64,000 nucleotides of DNA from Dipteronia dyeriana (GCA_032871835.1 CM065300.1:65917192-65981191); one strand, 5' to 3'. Positions 33,151 through 44,757 are shown, counted from the stretch's first letter. The notes: generated from the sequence alone by a model not told the origin. Numbers and translations: made by a program.

Positions 33151-33398
33151 TAGTGCTTAATTATGAGGGTTATCACGGTTGAGTTGTTCCCATAGTGTAT
33201 CAACATTTCATGCATCTATCCATTCCATCCTATCCATGTATATATTATTTATGTAATTTATTTTGTTTTATTATAATTTACTTTTCTACATATAAAACAC
33301 ATGAGTTCGCTCGGAGTGTTGTAGTAAAGCTAGAACTAGAGACGGTCGATGAATCCCACCTCCCTATGGAACAATACCCTCACTTACCGCTTTACCAG

Positions 33399-33479
33399 TA
33401 TTTTATAGCACATTGCGTAGGAACTTTTTAGAAATATTGCTATTTTATAGCACATTGCGTAGGAACTTTTTAGAAATAT
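33399..33479 (+). repeat. 42-bp tandem duplication at the LTR-X edge
   Basis: 'tattttatagcacattgcgt' starts at 33399 and 33441, with identical following sequence to 'gaaatat' in both copies. It sits on the boundary between LTR-X and pol and obscures the exact insertion edge. Confidence 0.9.
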
Positions 33480-33637
33480 CTTTTTGGCATCCATAACTCC
33501 ATAACGACAGAATCCACAGGTATCAGCGATGCATACCCTTTACTTCTATTCGGCATAAAGAATCGGCCACTTGATTCTGTCGGCCTGGTCTGTGCACCGA
33601 CTCAAACTTAAACTCAACCAATTTTGTTTTCCAACGA
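33480..33637 (-). pseudogene. RNase H C-terminal fragment of chromovirus pol
   Basis: The minus strand reads RWKTKLVEFKFESVHRPGRQ, then NQVADSLCRIEVKGMHR, matching the RNase H end of chromoviruses (W...L.E..F...HRPG..N.VADALSRKEV), with a stop soon after. Orientation and content place it upstream of the integrase relic at 30841 in the same decayed pol. Confidence 0.75.
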
Positions 33638-34580
33638 GCCTGTTTGGGAATTAGCATTTATTTGTTGATTAAGGTGTCATTTTTTTTTGTTTGAAGTCTG
33701 AACGGGTATGAATTTGGTCTAAAATCTGAATTGAGTCTGAATTCTAAAGTCTTAACAACATGTTTGTTTTCTGTTTTCTTAAAACAAAAACACCTGTAAA
33801 CCTATAATTTGACATTCATACCCTTGCATCTTTGGTTGTTATATATCATTGTATTTATTTGTTATGTACATATATCTTGTTAATCCAAAAATAATATATC
33901 ACTATTTAAATAAAACCCAGGTTCCTTTTAATTAATATTCTAAGAAAATATTACTTTTATGTTAAATAAAATTATATATATTATAATTAAAGTTTATGAA
34001 GAACTACTATAGTAACCAAATTAAAAAAAAAAAAAACACTTGAATTCTAATATTTCTAATTCATAAGTTAACACATCAGTGTACAAGTCTTTTTGACAAT
34101 CCAAACCCAGCTCATTTTGTTAACAACAATCATAAGAAAATCAATTAAAGAACAAACATAAAAGCTTGCTTAATTTCCTTATTGTGATGGGATTAGAAAT
34201 GGAAGTAGATGAAGTTTGGATGTTACTGACCAAAATCTCTTGATGAACTTTGGATGTTACATGATTTTTGAAAGCTTATGATAAGGGTTTTTGAGAGAGA
34301 AGAGCAAAGGACGTGAGAAGAAAATAAAGGGTTTGGTTATGTGTGTATAAGGATATGTTGGGAAATAAGCTATTTGGTGAAGGGCAATTTGGATAAAAAA
34401 AAATGTAAAGTGAAGTGAAGTTCCAAAAGAATTAAGATAAAAGTTGGAATTTTCAACTTTTTTATCTCATATGTTTTTAATCATTTCTCAGACTTTAGAT
34501 GACTTAAAAAACAAACAAGAATGTCTTAGCAAGACATTTCACCTACTTTTAAGACTTCATACGTAAAAACAAATAGGCCT
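33638..34580. mobile_element. hAT-like non-autonomous DNA transposon (tentative)
   Basis: The left end reads GCCTGTTTGGG and the right end, inverted, GCCTATTTGTTTTT. Subterminal 'ttttgtttgaagtctga' (left) and inverted 'tttgttttttaagtcatcta' (right) add to the symmetry. The 'gtctgaatt.taa' repeats and interior 'acccttgcatctt' resemble plant hAT-type MITEs/Ac-like relics. No 8-bp target duplication is visible, perhaps because the two flanks now belong to different elements. No transposase frame is seen. Confidence 0.45.
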
Positions 34581-35223
34581 TAAATGCATGAATCCTTGTT
34601 TTATGTTGTTTTGAACATGTTGAGTCACTTTGTGTTGGTTGAGATTGTATGTTCATTGATAACTTACATCTAGGACATATTTGCCATTGTAGCTAAATCT
34701 TCTTACTTTGCATTTAGATATTGATATCTAGGATTGCATTTATTGCATCATTGAATCTCTAAATAAACATATAGCCTAGCATTTTTTGCATAGTGGAATA
34801 TTGACATAAATTCACATAGGTTGTTTATCTCTTCATTGTGTGTTAAGCCATGTGACTAAGTGGATAAGTGCACAAGCATTATGTCAAGAATCACTATTAA
34901 AGACCTTGTTGGGTTGAGTGAGAGGGTTAGTGACCAAGAATGGTTTGATGTGAGGTCAACCTAGGTTGTAAACTTTCATTTAAATAGTGGATTTGAGGAC
35001 CGTGTGTGGCTAGATGGATAACTCGTAAGTTTTGCTCAATTTGAGAGTTTCTCACATCGTGTGTTTTTTTTTTCCGCATTTTATTGTTATTTGAGTACTT
35101 GCTAACATGGGGTAATTTTGGGTAATTTTTTTAACTTTGATTAATTGAAAAAATTGGTAATCAATCGATTAAAACCTATTAACCCCCCTCTAGGTTATTT
35201 TAGACACACTTTATTTATTTTCT
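34581..35223 (+). mobile_element. Truncated 5' LTR of SIRE-type element C
   Basis: Matches the inner part of the solo LTR at 9300-11486 in reverse ('gatattgatatctagga', 'attcacataggttgtt.atctct'). It ends with 'cctattaacccccctctagg' and 'agacacac..ttattttct' just before the primer site. The first two-thirds of the ~2.2-kb LTR are missing. Confidence 0.7.
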
Positions 35224-35225
35224 GA

Positions 35226-35237
35226 TGGTATCAGAGC
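35226..35237 (+). promoter_or_regulatory. Primer-binding site (initiator Met tRNA), element C
   Basis: TGGTATCAGAGC, followed by GGG as in element B, directly after the LTR end. Confidence 0.85.
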
Positions 35238-35347
35238 GGGTTCCTATATATAATTAAGAGATCATTGTTCTTGTGTTTGTGTCTTGCATTTGTGCGTCCT
35301 TGAATATTGCATACACTTGCATTTATCTCATCTGTACCCAAACACTA

Positions 35348-36876
35348 TGAGTGGGAACGAAGGTGGACACGAGGGGCATAAGACCTTATTTGCTCACCAG
35401 GGTGAACTATGCCTCATGGAAAGGCAAGATGGAATCCTATAGTTGCCAAATATATGACCGAGCATTGATGGCAATAGAAGATGGATACACTTCTCTAGAA
35501 AAAACTCTTAAAGATGAAAGTGTGGTCGGAGTGGACAACTCAAGAGTTCGAAGCATCCAGGTGGAACAACAAAGAAATGCATGCCATTCTTTGTGCAATG
35601 GATGACATCCGATACAAGTAACTCCAAACAACTAGGATTACAAAAGAGGCATGAGAGATTATGGAGATGGCCCATGATGGGACCGAGGTGGTTAAGAATT
35701 CCAAGCTTTAAGTCCTCCAAACATAATTGGAGCAAATTAGGATGGAGAAGCATGAGTGCTTTAATGACTTCCAAGTGAAGTTGATGGACATCATGAATCA
35801 AAACCATCAATTAGGTGACCCATACTCGAATAGAAGATCAAGAAAAAGATCATGAGGTCACTTCCCGAGAGATTCGAGTCCAAGGTGACAACACTTGAAG
35901 AAAATAGTGACTTTAGGACTATGAAGCCAAGTGAAGTGATTGGAAGGCTTCTAGCCTATGAGTCAAGAAAGGGTCCTAAACTTTTACCACCTATGAAGCA
36001 AAAGAGCATAACTTTGAAGACCTTAAAAATAGAGAAGGGGGAGGATGACTCAAATGAGGAGATGGCTCTCATGGTGAAGAGATTCAAGAATTTCATCATG
36101 TTTGAAAAGAAGGGTTTTGGTTCCAAAGGAAAATAGGCAAAAAGAAAACTCCCTTTAAGAAGATTGAGCCAACTCAATAAAAGATCACAAGAAAAGGGAT
36201 CCAATGTTTTGAATGTGTAGGATTTAGACACATCTCCACGGATTGAGGCAACTTGAAGAACAAAAAGAAAGGAAAGGCAATGGCTGCCACTTTGAGCGAT
36301 AGTGATGACTGAGAAGAGGAAGGAGGATCCTCGGATGATAAAGACCATGTGGCAAACTTCATTGCATTCATATCCTCTCCTAAGAGCAAAAAAGTAAGTT
36401 ATGATGAATATGCGGATAAACAAGTTGAAGATGACTTAAGTGATGAGAGCTTCTCATCTCATTCCATAAATAGAGATGTGGAAGACATGGACCTTGAAGG
36501 GTTCATTAAACACTTTAAAAGCTTAAGGTTGAAAATGAAGTAAGAGATTTGAAGACTAAAAGAAGATAATCTCAAGCTATCAACCAAAATGATTCACCTG
36601 AATGGAGAAGTGAAGATAACTAAAAGGAATAAGGATATGATGGAAACAAAAATTGAAGAAGCTAGAGATGTAATAGTTAAAATGGCTTCAAGCATGAAGA
36701 AACTTGTCTATATGCTAGGTATTGGCAAGAGACCAAGTGATAAGAGAGGTCTTAGATTTGAAGATGACAAGGAGATCTCATCCTTATGCAAAAGAGTATT
36801 TGTTAAGAGCATGGACATCAAAGAGCCTCTACCTCCACAACATCCTAGGAAGAAGATTGAACTAGAAGAGTGTTAA
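35348..36876 (+). pseudogene. gag: SIRE-type gag relic, element C
   Basis: Broken frames give RVNYASWKGKMESY and DRALMAIEDGY (N-terminal copia gag domain), then KHECFNDFQVKLMDI and SLPERFESKVTTLEE. AMLVKRFKNF-like and KGFGSKGK sequence follows. A CCHC knuckle at 36205-36246 (CFECVGFRHISTD) has its final Cys replaced by a stop. After it come a coiled-coil (36349-36720) and GKRPSDKRGLRFED, parallel to element B's GKHPSEKRGLGY. It would form the particle core; frameshifts and stops make it non-functional. Confidence 0.8.
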
Positions 36877-36899
36877 AAAACTACCCAAGTGATGTTGAC

Positions 36900-37721
36900 A
36901 TCGAGGGTACATGCTCAAACTTAACCTCAACAAATGAAAGCCTTACTAGCAAGCTTCCCTCAACCTAAATTCTACCAAGTCAAAAAGCAAATCATACAAG
37001 CTCAACAAAGGATGCCATCTAATCCACTTCAACAATAAAGAAAGAAAAAATCGATCCAACACCCAAGACAAGTTCAAAGACATGGGAAAGCTCTTTTGTA
37101 CTCATAAGGGAATATATGACTTCTTACATTACTCCCACATGTCAACTTTGTGGTGTTGACGGTCACATTAGACCGAATTGCTTTAAATACATCAAGATGT
37201 GTAGAATTGAAAACATGAGTGAAAGATATAGGAATAGATCCAATATGCATGTTCCTAGTAAATCTAGAGCCAATTTGAATGATCCTAGGAAATCTAGAGC
37301 CAATGTTTCTAAGTCTACTAGGAAAGAGAATATTTCACCCTGATGGATTAGAATAGATGAACACTTTTGCTATGTGGCCCAAATTGCCTTGAAGACAAAT
37401 GCTTCAAATACTTAGTATTTGGATAATGGGTGCTCTAGGCACATGACGGGGAACAAGAGTTTATTTGAATCTCTTGTCATGGAGGATGGTGGATTTGTCA
37501 CCTTTGGTGATAGATCTGGAAATAAAGTCATAGGGGAAAGAAACATTTCCATTCTTGATCTACCCTCTTTGTCGAATGCTTTATTTGTTAATGGCTTACA
37601 AGCCAATCTTATAAGCATTTCCCATTTCAATGATGATGGGCCCTCCATTTTATTTAACAAGAATGATCGCACAATCTTAAAGTCCAATGGACACACTTTG
37701 TTGAAACGAAAGAGATCTAGT
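36900..37721 (+). pseudogene. Second zinc knuckle and protease of element C
   Basis: A second knuckle CQLCGVDGHIRPNC at 37140-37181 is intact in its CCHC residues and corresponds to the duplicated knuckle of element B. A protease with YLDNGCSRHMTGNKSLF follows at about 37416-37466. The active-site motif of this family is DSG(C)SRHMTG, so Asp is kept but Ser is now Asn, and a stop replaces the preceding Trp. GGFVTFGDRSGNKV and LQANLISISHFND complete the fold. The gene is cut at 37721 by element A; integrase, RT and RNase H of C are not in the window. Confidence 0.8.
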
Positions 37722-38120
37722 TATTGGGATTATGCTCAATAGCAAGAGTATAATAATGTATTTGACAATCTTTTTATATTAATAAAGTGATTTATAGTTT
37801 AACAAATATTATAGCATTTATAGTTTGATTATTATAATTGTTAAAAGCAAATAATCATAAGGTCAAAAGACTATGAGAAAAGAAGAATTGTTCATACATC
37901 TAGATATGTATGAGGTAGACACAATTCTTTAGTTAGTCTTTAATAATATTCACAACTTAAGATAGACGTTGGGCGTCTTTATCTTGTCAAAGTTGTAGAT
38001 TCTTTTGCTAGCATTTGAGTGGGATGATGAGTCTAAAATCATCAAAGTGTGCTGTCTTTGGGCAAAAGAATCTAGTGCACTGGATGCATTGAATTGGATC
38101 ACAGTGAAATACTTTATGTA

Positions 38121-38256
38121 GAACTGTCAATGGATAAAAGTTTTCACTTGAAGATAATCGGAGAGTCTATCTCAATCATGAGATAAATGAACTGTCAATG
38201 GATAAAAGTTTTCACTTGAAGATAATCGGGGAGTCTATCTCAATCCTGAGATAAAT
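38121..38256 (+). repeat. 68-bp tandem duplication in A's 5' LTR
   Basis: 'gaactgtcaatggataaaag' starts at 38121 and 38189. The 3' LTR (57344) and the solo LTR (25452) have one copy, so the duplication arose after insertion. Confidence 0.9.
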
Positions 38257-39255
38257 GATGGACTTATGGTTGCAAGTGTTATCATTTGAGCTATCAATGA
38301 GTACGATTATATAGTATAGTTTATCCTCGATAGTTTGATGGTATTCATTTGTTAATCTATAAAGGACTTCATTTATAGATATGGACATTGTGGCTCCATT
38401 TATTAAATGAGAGTAGAATATCATCATATGGATGTTTTGAGGTATTGGATATTAAATCTTAACGTTAAGTTTTCAATAGTGACTATTGAAACATGGCTTC
38501 TGGACAAGTCAAAATATCCAAGTTCAAAATGTGGTCATATGAGTAAATATGGTAACTTGGAGAGCTATAGGCGGTCTATGAGCTCTTGGCGATTACTGAT
38601 ATTCTTCAAGAGGATACACTTTCTCCAATAAGGTTGTCTAGGGTATGAGTAAGAAATATTAACTTATTATATCTTTATTTAAGAGTGCAATTTTAGTTCT
38701 TTAGTGGAATGAACTAAACTTAATAGATCGGACCTAAGTGAATCATTTATTGATTGTGATTGGGTTGTGTCTATTGGATCTTAAATTTAGATAGCCCGTC
38801 AAGATCACCAATCAACACGAACTTGCATGGATCACTTGATATATTCTACCAGATCAATTTAGGCGTCCATCTAGAATTGTATTAAGGCATGTGGACTTGT
38901 TTCTTTTTGTAAGAATGAGTCTAGCTCACATGTGGACTTTTTATTAAGGTCCAATGGATATAATAAAATAGAAAAAATAATATAATGGCCCATATATGGT
39001 GTTGGGCGGCAAAGCTATATAGTTTAGCTTAATTATATTATTTTTATTTTATCATTTAATTAAATGAAAATTAATTAATTTGGTAATTAATTAATTATTT
39101 AATTAAAAGTCAAAATCTTTTTTCTAGTAGAAGAAGGTCTCCTAATATTATACTATTGTTGGTAGTATAATTAATATTAAAGATTATATTTGATAAGTAG
39201 ACAAATAAAATGAATTATTTATCTAGTCAAATTAGGAAATCTTTAATATGGTTAC

Positions 39256-40126
39256 TGTTGACGTTGATTTCTGGATTATATCAGAAAAACCAATAAGGAT
39301 TGGATTTCGGCTATCAATTCAAAAAGAAAGAGATTAGAGAGCGTAATCAAGACATAAATTTTACGTGGTAAAACTCCGATTGTCGGAGAAACATCCACGG
39401 GTGGTTGAATGATCAACCAAGCCAAAATCCACTATAAAAATATGATGTTTACAAGCTCTCGATCTCTCTTTTCTCTCTCTGTATTTTTCTATTGCTTCCC
39501 GTATATCTCTTTTTTTGGGTGATATTATGGGTCTATTTATATGTTTATAGAGCCCTAATCTATTTTGCACAAGTAATAGATCTTTGTATTTAATTAAAAT
39601 TATTTTCTTGTTTGGAGCTGATTGTCTTCTTTCCTGTTTCGGTCTTGTATTTAAGTCGAATGGGATTCTAGTAGTGCAGTCCAATTTGGACTTGTTTCCT
39701 TATATAAGAACGTAGTCTTCTTAAAGAAATAAAGTTGTTGCCTAATTGGGAACCCTTCCAGCTCAGTATTTTGTTCTCTTTGGGATTCCTTCCTGATATG
39801 GATATCTTTGTGTATTTAATGACCTAATCTGTGTGAACTAAGCATTGAGCTTCTTATTCAGTTTTCTTCATATTAATCCCGAGCAAGGATAATACCAGCG
39901 GGGTCCGAGTAACATCGTTTGAGCCCAAGTGGAAGCGTCATTTAACCAGTCTTGAGTGTCGTTAACTGATCCCGAGTAGGTTTCATTCAACATCTGCTTA
40001 CTCGGGTTTTCTCTTATTCGGCAATGTATTTGTAGGATATTTTCTTAATGCCTAATTGGATGTCAACCTGGCAATTTATCCTCTTTGTTTGATGACGTGT
40101 TCATCAGATAAAATTCACATATGACA
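39256..40126 (-). mobile_element. 3' LTR of the Tat element
   Basis: 871 bp on the plus strand from TGTTGACGTTGATTTCTGG to CACATATGACA. Paired with 50062-50933. Confidence 0.9.
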
Positions 40127-40140
40127 ATACCCCCTTAAAA
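40127..40140 (-). promoter_or_regulatory. Polypurine tract of the Tat element
   Basis: The minus strand reads TTTTAAGGGGGTAT immediately before the LTR start TGTCATATG. Confidence 0.8.
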
Positions 40141-41759
40141 TATTTTTGCTGAACAAGGTTTGTTGGGGCAAAAGTATTTTAATTAGTTATCAATATCTTC
40201 TCAATATCCTAGTAAATATCTTGTCACAATGACGAGTTTTAATGGTGACCCTGAATTCGATTTGCCTCCTTACGTGAGATCTCTAATGATGGCATCGTTT
40301 TGGAGTTCTGACTGTGAAAGTCAGTTCTCTTTTTGACACGTGTCTCTTGCCTCTTCGTTTTTCGATATCATTTATGAGAAACTACCTACTCGCTTCCCCG
40401 TGCACCACCTACGTCATCAATCCTTATCATTGTTTTTTCCCACATTGAGATCTAGCGTTTCATGCTTTTATTTCTTTAAATTCTTCACTGAGAGACATCG
40501 TTGGTTTATTCTAAACGATTTTAAGCAGAAAAATTTCTTTAAACCCAGATTTCTTTACATAGAAGTTCGCGATTCTCCATTGAAGATCTTGCATCAAACT
40601 TAATTCAAGGTTAGTTTTTAATGGAGCCATCTTCCTGTCATCGTCTCTTTAATGTCGCTCTTGATACATTAGAACGTGGGTATTTCCAGTTAGTTTCTTA
40701 CATTAGAAGATGACTGGGGAAATCCCTGCGATGAACCTCCATTTTTAGAGGTTGATGTTTCTGGGCTTCACCCTGACGTCATTTTTAGCCCTGTATCGAG
40801 TTATTCATCTAGTTCTGATTATGATATTTCTGATCACAGGATACCTTTTCGAAGGATGGGAAAACATCAAAGCAGAAGCGAAATCCATAACAACTCGGGC
40901 GATATCCTGATCATGGAGCAGACTGTCAACTAGAAAGACATTGAAGAGGAGTTCAGAACATCTAGCCTTTCCTTCTCTGCTGCTTGCCCGAGTGGGTTTG
41001 ATACTGAGCCTAATGTAGTCGGGGGCAGACGAAATAGAAAAGTTTCGTTCACGATTCGATCTGCCCGACTCGGTCACTTGGATTCCAGCTGGTGATAGAG
41101 CTGTATGGAATCCTCCCCCTGGTACGGTGGCGATCTATGGATCCATGCTCTACTGTGGCGTCACTCTTCCCTTTCAGCCATTCATTGCCTAGTTTTTGGC
41201 TGAAGCAGGGATTGCTCCGACTCAGCTTGCCCCAAATAGCTATAAAATTTTGATGTGCATGTGGAACATGTACATCCGGATGAACTTATCGCCGCCACCC
41301 CCGAATGAAATCAGGCACTTTTTTACACTGAGGCAAGCAGGGCAAGTCATTGACCTACTTCCTTATGTCTAATTCGCCAGATTGTTGGGTCCCTAAGGGG
41401 ACAAAAGTGAGTCGGGGAGCTGATACCTCTGATGACCCCAAAAAGAGGGGTTTTATATGGGGATTTCCTACATCCAACAAGTTCCGGAAGAACAGTTGGT
41501 TTTTCACTTGAGGGAGTCTCGGGCTTGAAGTTACTATTTTAGCTGGGGGAGCTCGGAACGGTGCTAAAGGTCCCCCGCTTCTTCTGTTCCCCCGATAATT
41601 GGAACAAGAAGAAAATTGAGTACAGCGATGCGGAGCTGACCAAACTTGCTTGGGCGGCAGTTTGCACTTTGGAGAAGAGGAGCAAGACTTATCTTTTTGT
41701 TGTGTCCAAGATGATTGAGTTCGGCTTCTTCGAAAAGATTTCAGGCTACCGCAGGCAAT

Positions 41760-41838
41760 GTAAGCGATTTTTGTAATCTTTTTCTTTTATTATAATTCTT
41801 GTTTTGTATTCTGACGTGGTTCCCTCTTTTTTTCTAAG
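41760..41838 (+). other. Predicted intron 1 of the antisense gene
   Basis: 79 bp, starts GTAAGC and ends TTTTTTTCTAAG, T-rich throughout. Removing it keeps the frame open across the junction (CAA T|TG TTT GAT). Plant introns of this size and composition are normal. Confidence 0.6.
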
Positions 41839-42595
41839 TGTTTGATACGGTAGTCGTCTATGATCTTCAGGCTCGCCAAGTGAAGTCAATTATTCAAGCG
41901 AGTCGGAAAGAGGCTTCTCGTTAGAGCAATGAAGGCATTGCCCCGCCTGAATCTGACGAGGAAACTGACGAGGTCGAAGAGCAAATTCCTGAATATGTCC
42001 CCGAGGACATCGTTTAATCGACCGCAGGGGAGTCTAGTGGTCCTAGTGGCCCGACGGATCATGCCCATCCGCCCAATGATGGGGAGAGGCAAAGCGAGTG
42101 TCCTGGTGAGGAGCCTTTCGAATGGTCGGAGGCTGGTGATGGAGGTAATACCTCTATGGGGCAAGTACCTGTGGATCCTGAATTCTTTGAGTCCTTTCGG
42201 GATGATACTCAAGAAGATCCCGCAGCTGATTTGAGCTTACATTATTCTCTAGGTGAGAAGCGAAAAGAAATCAGCTCCCCGACTCGCCCACTTAAGGTCC
42301 TTCGGGTGGTCTCATTCATTGACTCCAGCGGTAAAGATGCTGTGGATGAGATTCCATCGAGCGTTGATGCTGGAGCCTCAGCGGATTCGACGGCTTCAGA
42401 GTCGAACAAAGGTTCTACCCCCGATGTTGGAAATCTAGGGGCGGAACCCTCGGGGGTACCTTCAAATCTTCTCCCCAGGATATGCTACTGGAGATGTCAT
42501 CTGGTCGGGTTTTTATTGGAGACGACCGTTGGAGCTGTTTTCGAGATGGCTCTCTGACTGACCGTCTTCAGAATTTTTTCAACGGTGCATCTTAT

Positions 42596-42667
42596 GTTAG
42601 TTACCCTTTTCTTTAATTTTTTTGCTTGTTTGTCCGATTCAGATTTTTGATTAAACCTTTTTTGTAG
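42596..42667 (+). other. Predicted intron 2 of the antisense gene
   Basis: 72 bp, starts GTTAGT and ends CTTTTTTGTAG, T-rich. It separates NFFNGASY from MVVKFAELIQN. Both flanking exons are in the same frame. Confidence 0.55.
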
Positions 42668-43700
42668 ATGGTGGTCAAATTCGCTGAGCTAATTCAAAAT
42701 TAACAACATCAAGCTGACCGAGTAAGGTGTCTGGAAGCTCAGCTAAAGGAAAGTGAGGATTGTCGTGCTCGGGTCGAATCGGCTTATCAACAGAAGGTTG
42801 GTTCTACACAAGTTTTTGCCGACCACTGTCAGGTAAAACATATAGAGGCCGAGGAAAGAGCTTCTTCGGCAGAAGAAAAAGCAACATTACTTCAGAATTT
42901 ATTATCTTCTGCCTAGGAATCAATGCTCAAGGCCGAGCAGAAAATGGAGCAGTCTAAGTCTGCGTATGAAAGGAAAATTGAAGATCTAGAGCGCCAAGTG
43001 TTGACAGTCGAATCCTTATCCCGAAAGGCCAGGCTGGAACTTGAAGTACAAGGGGTGGATCGTTTCAAAAGATCCCCTGCTTACGATGCTCTTCTCCTTC
43101 AGGAGTTTCAACGTGGGCTGGTTTCAGTTGATGAATTCTTTAAATTCAAGAATTGGGAAACTGAGAAGGCCCGAACCAATTGGGAGATGTCAATCAAACA
43201 TCATGTGGATCAGTCTTTGGAGTCTATTCAAAATCAGATGAAGGAATGGAGAGCTTACTGACGTAGCCGAGGCAAAGAGCCCCATCCTATGCATTTAGAG
43301 ATTCCATCCGAACACTCCCTCTCGACCTTCTATACTAGTCAAGAGTCGGTCGTGAAGGGTGTGGAGCCTGATGTCAGGCCGATTCCAGGAGAGGATTACA
43401 GCTAATGGATGGATGACTCAGTCGACACAATTGCTTGGCATTCTAAAGAAAGTCTACTCCATGAATACGAAATGGTGCCAGACCCGAGTAGGGCTCCAAA
43501 TCCTCATAATCCTGATTTTTGTAGATAGGATTTTTGTAGACTTTTTAATTCTTTGTAAAGAATACTGTAATAATTCTTTTGAAAGATTAATAAATTTCGA
43601 GTAGCTTTTCTGAATCTGGTACTTTGATTCTATCGCTCGTGAAATTTCTTTACTTTTGCCGAGTATGTTATTCTACTTTAATGTTTTGAGTAACTTCACC

Positions 43701-44011
43701 GCGTATCTTATTAAACCGGTTGTTTTCCGAATAGCTTTGATCGCCAAGTATCTTATTAAACTGACTATTGTAATCTTTATGCCAAGTATCTTATTAAACT
43801 GGCTAACTCTGATGTTCGGGTAACTTCACTGAGTATCTTATTAAACCAGTCGCCACCTGAATAATGCCAAGTATCTTATTAAACTGGCTCTTAATAGTCT
43901 TCATACCAAGTATCTTATTAAACTGGCCAACTCTGATGTTCGGGTAACTTTACCAAGTATCTTATTAAACTGGTTGTTACCCGAAAAATGTCAAGTATCT
44001 TATTAAACTGG
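43701..44011. repeat. Eight-copy irregular minisatellite
   Basis: Core (c/g)(c/a)(a/g)(a)gtatcttattaaac(t/c)(g/a)g occurs at about 43701, 43744, 43782, 43831, 43867, 43906, 43952 and 43991, spaced 36-49 bp. A longer phrase 'ctctgatgttcgggtaactt' recurs twice (43806 and 43931), suggesting a higher-order unit of about 120 bp. It lies after integrase and before the antisense gene, the hypervariable region from which Tat elements are known to spawn satellites. Confidence 0.85.
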
Positions 44012-44757
44012 CTCTTTGTATTATTAACCGTGTCATCTTAAAACAGACAAGTAGGTTTATACTTGTGTTTCATACACGGTTGCTACCCGAACATTACATC
44101 ATGGCTCATCATAATCATATGTTCGAGTCTTTACACATTACCAAGGACGTCTCCCCAGTTTTTATGTGCAAGGATTTTCCAAATCATTAAGTTTTTTGAA
44201 TTGCTTAACACAGCTACGCATTTCACCAGAATTTTTCCCGATAGCGTCCCGAGCTGGTGCATCGGGTTTGCCTTTTAACGAAGGTTATTTTGAACTTGCT
44301 CGGCTGGCATGCTCCTTCAAGATTCTCCACCCATTCGGGATTTAATGGTCCCGAGTATTCTATTTGCATGTTCTTATTACCATGCTTGTCTTCCATATGT
44401 TCTTAATATCATATGCTTTCTTTTGGAAATCCCGAGTTCGATGCTTTTCTTTCGAAATCCTGAGTTTGATTTTTTATTTATAATTGTAAAATCAATAAAG
44501 TTAAAATTCCACAGCTAATATTTATACTAACATTGTCATGACTAGAGAAAAAAACAGATAATTTTAAGGATAGAAAATTTTCAGTTATTGGCATTGCATG
44601 GTCGGGGTAAAACCCCTCCATTGGGTCGTGCAATCCAGTATGCTCTATGACCAGCTATTCCTTCGACTTTGTACGGGCCTTCCCATTTATCAGCCAGGGA
44701 ACATGTAACTTTGTTTTTTGTGTTCAATGACACTTTCCTGAGTACCAGGTCTCCTAG
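44012..44757 (-). other. Region downstream of integrase in the Tat element
   Basis: Between the minisatellite and the integrase stop. It contains sequence that reads on the minus strand as a continuation of the integrase C-terminal domain near 44600-44757 (…GDLVLRKVSLNTK-like at 44690-44755) and otherwise no recognisable frame. The plus-strand frames here have no domain. Confidence 0.4.

Larger units (their letters stand above)
30842..33440 (+). mobile_element. LTR-X copy c inserted in the minus-strand pol relic
   Basis: It begins near 'tgattgataacattac' and resembles copies a and b: 'aggttcccatttcctatcat', 'gggctgaaattggaattgc', 'ccatggaggattttcctccatgg' (31734-31756) and 'tcttcaagggttgtat'. 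It ends in a U5-like part with 'tatggaacaataccctcact' and 'ttaccagtattttatagca'. Because it separates integrase (30841) from the RNase H end (33480) of one minus-strand pol relic, it is an insertion, probably a solo LTR. I could not find a clean target duplication. Confidence 0.6.
40621..43261 (+). pseudogene. Antisense accessory gene of the Tat element (PF04195-like, spliced, decayed)
   Basis: It runs opposite to gag-pol, between integrase and the 3' LTR. From ATG at 40621 it reads HRLFNVALDTLERGYFQL. After a frame change come an acidic/Ser-rich part and, at about 41115-41480, YGSMLYCGVTLPFQPFIA, IAPTQLAPNSYKILMCMW and NEIRHFFTLRQAGQV, then KRGFIWGFPTSNKF. This resembles the Pfam 'putative gypsy type transposon' domain (PF04195). 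Two GT-AG introns (41760-41838, 42596-42667) restore frame, giving QLFDTVVVYDLQARQVKS after the first. The C-terminal part (42668-43261) is a Glu/Lys/Ala-rich coiled coil ending in QSLESIQNQMKEWRAY. At least six in-frame stops and two frameshifts are present. Function unknown. Confidence 0.7.

Noticed and set aside
36174..36423. Minus-strand frames of 71-155 codons across 35956-36423
   Set aside because: Antisense to element C gag, where the plus strand carries the zinc-knuckle and coiled-coil motifs.
39361..39684. 107-codon minus-strand open frame
   Set aside because: Lies wholly within the Tat 3' LTR and is broken in the paired LTR at 50062-50933.
41886..42212. 108-codon minus-strand open frame
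   Set aside because: Runs antisense to the accessory gene; the plus strand has the coherent spliced frame and domain motifs, this frame has none.
43701..44011. CRISPR-like array
   Set aside because: Repeats are irregularly spaced with related spacers, sit inside a plant retrotransposon and have no cas genes; they are a minisatellite.
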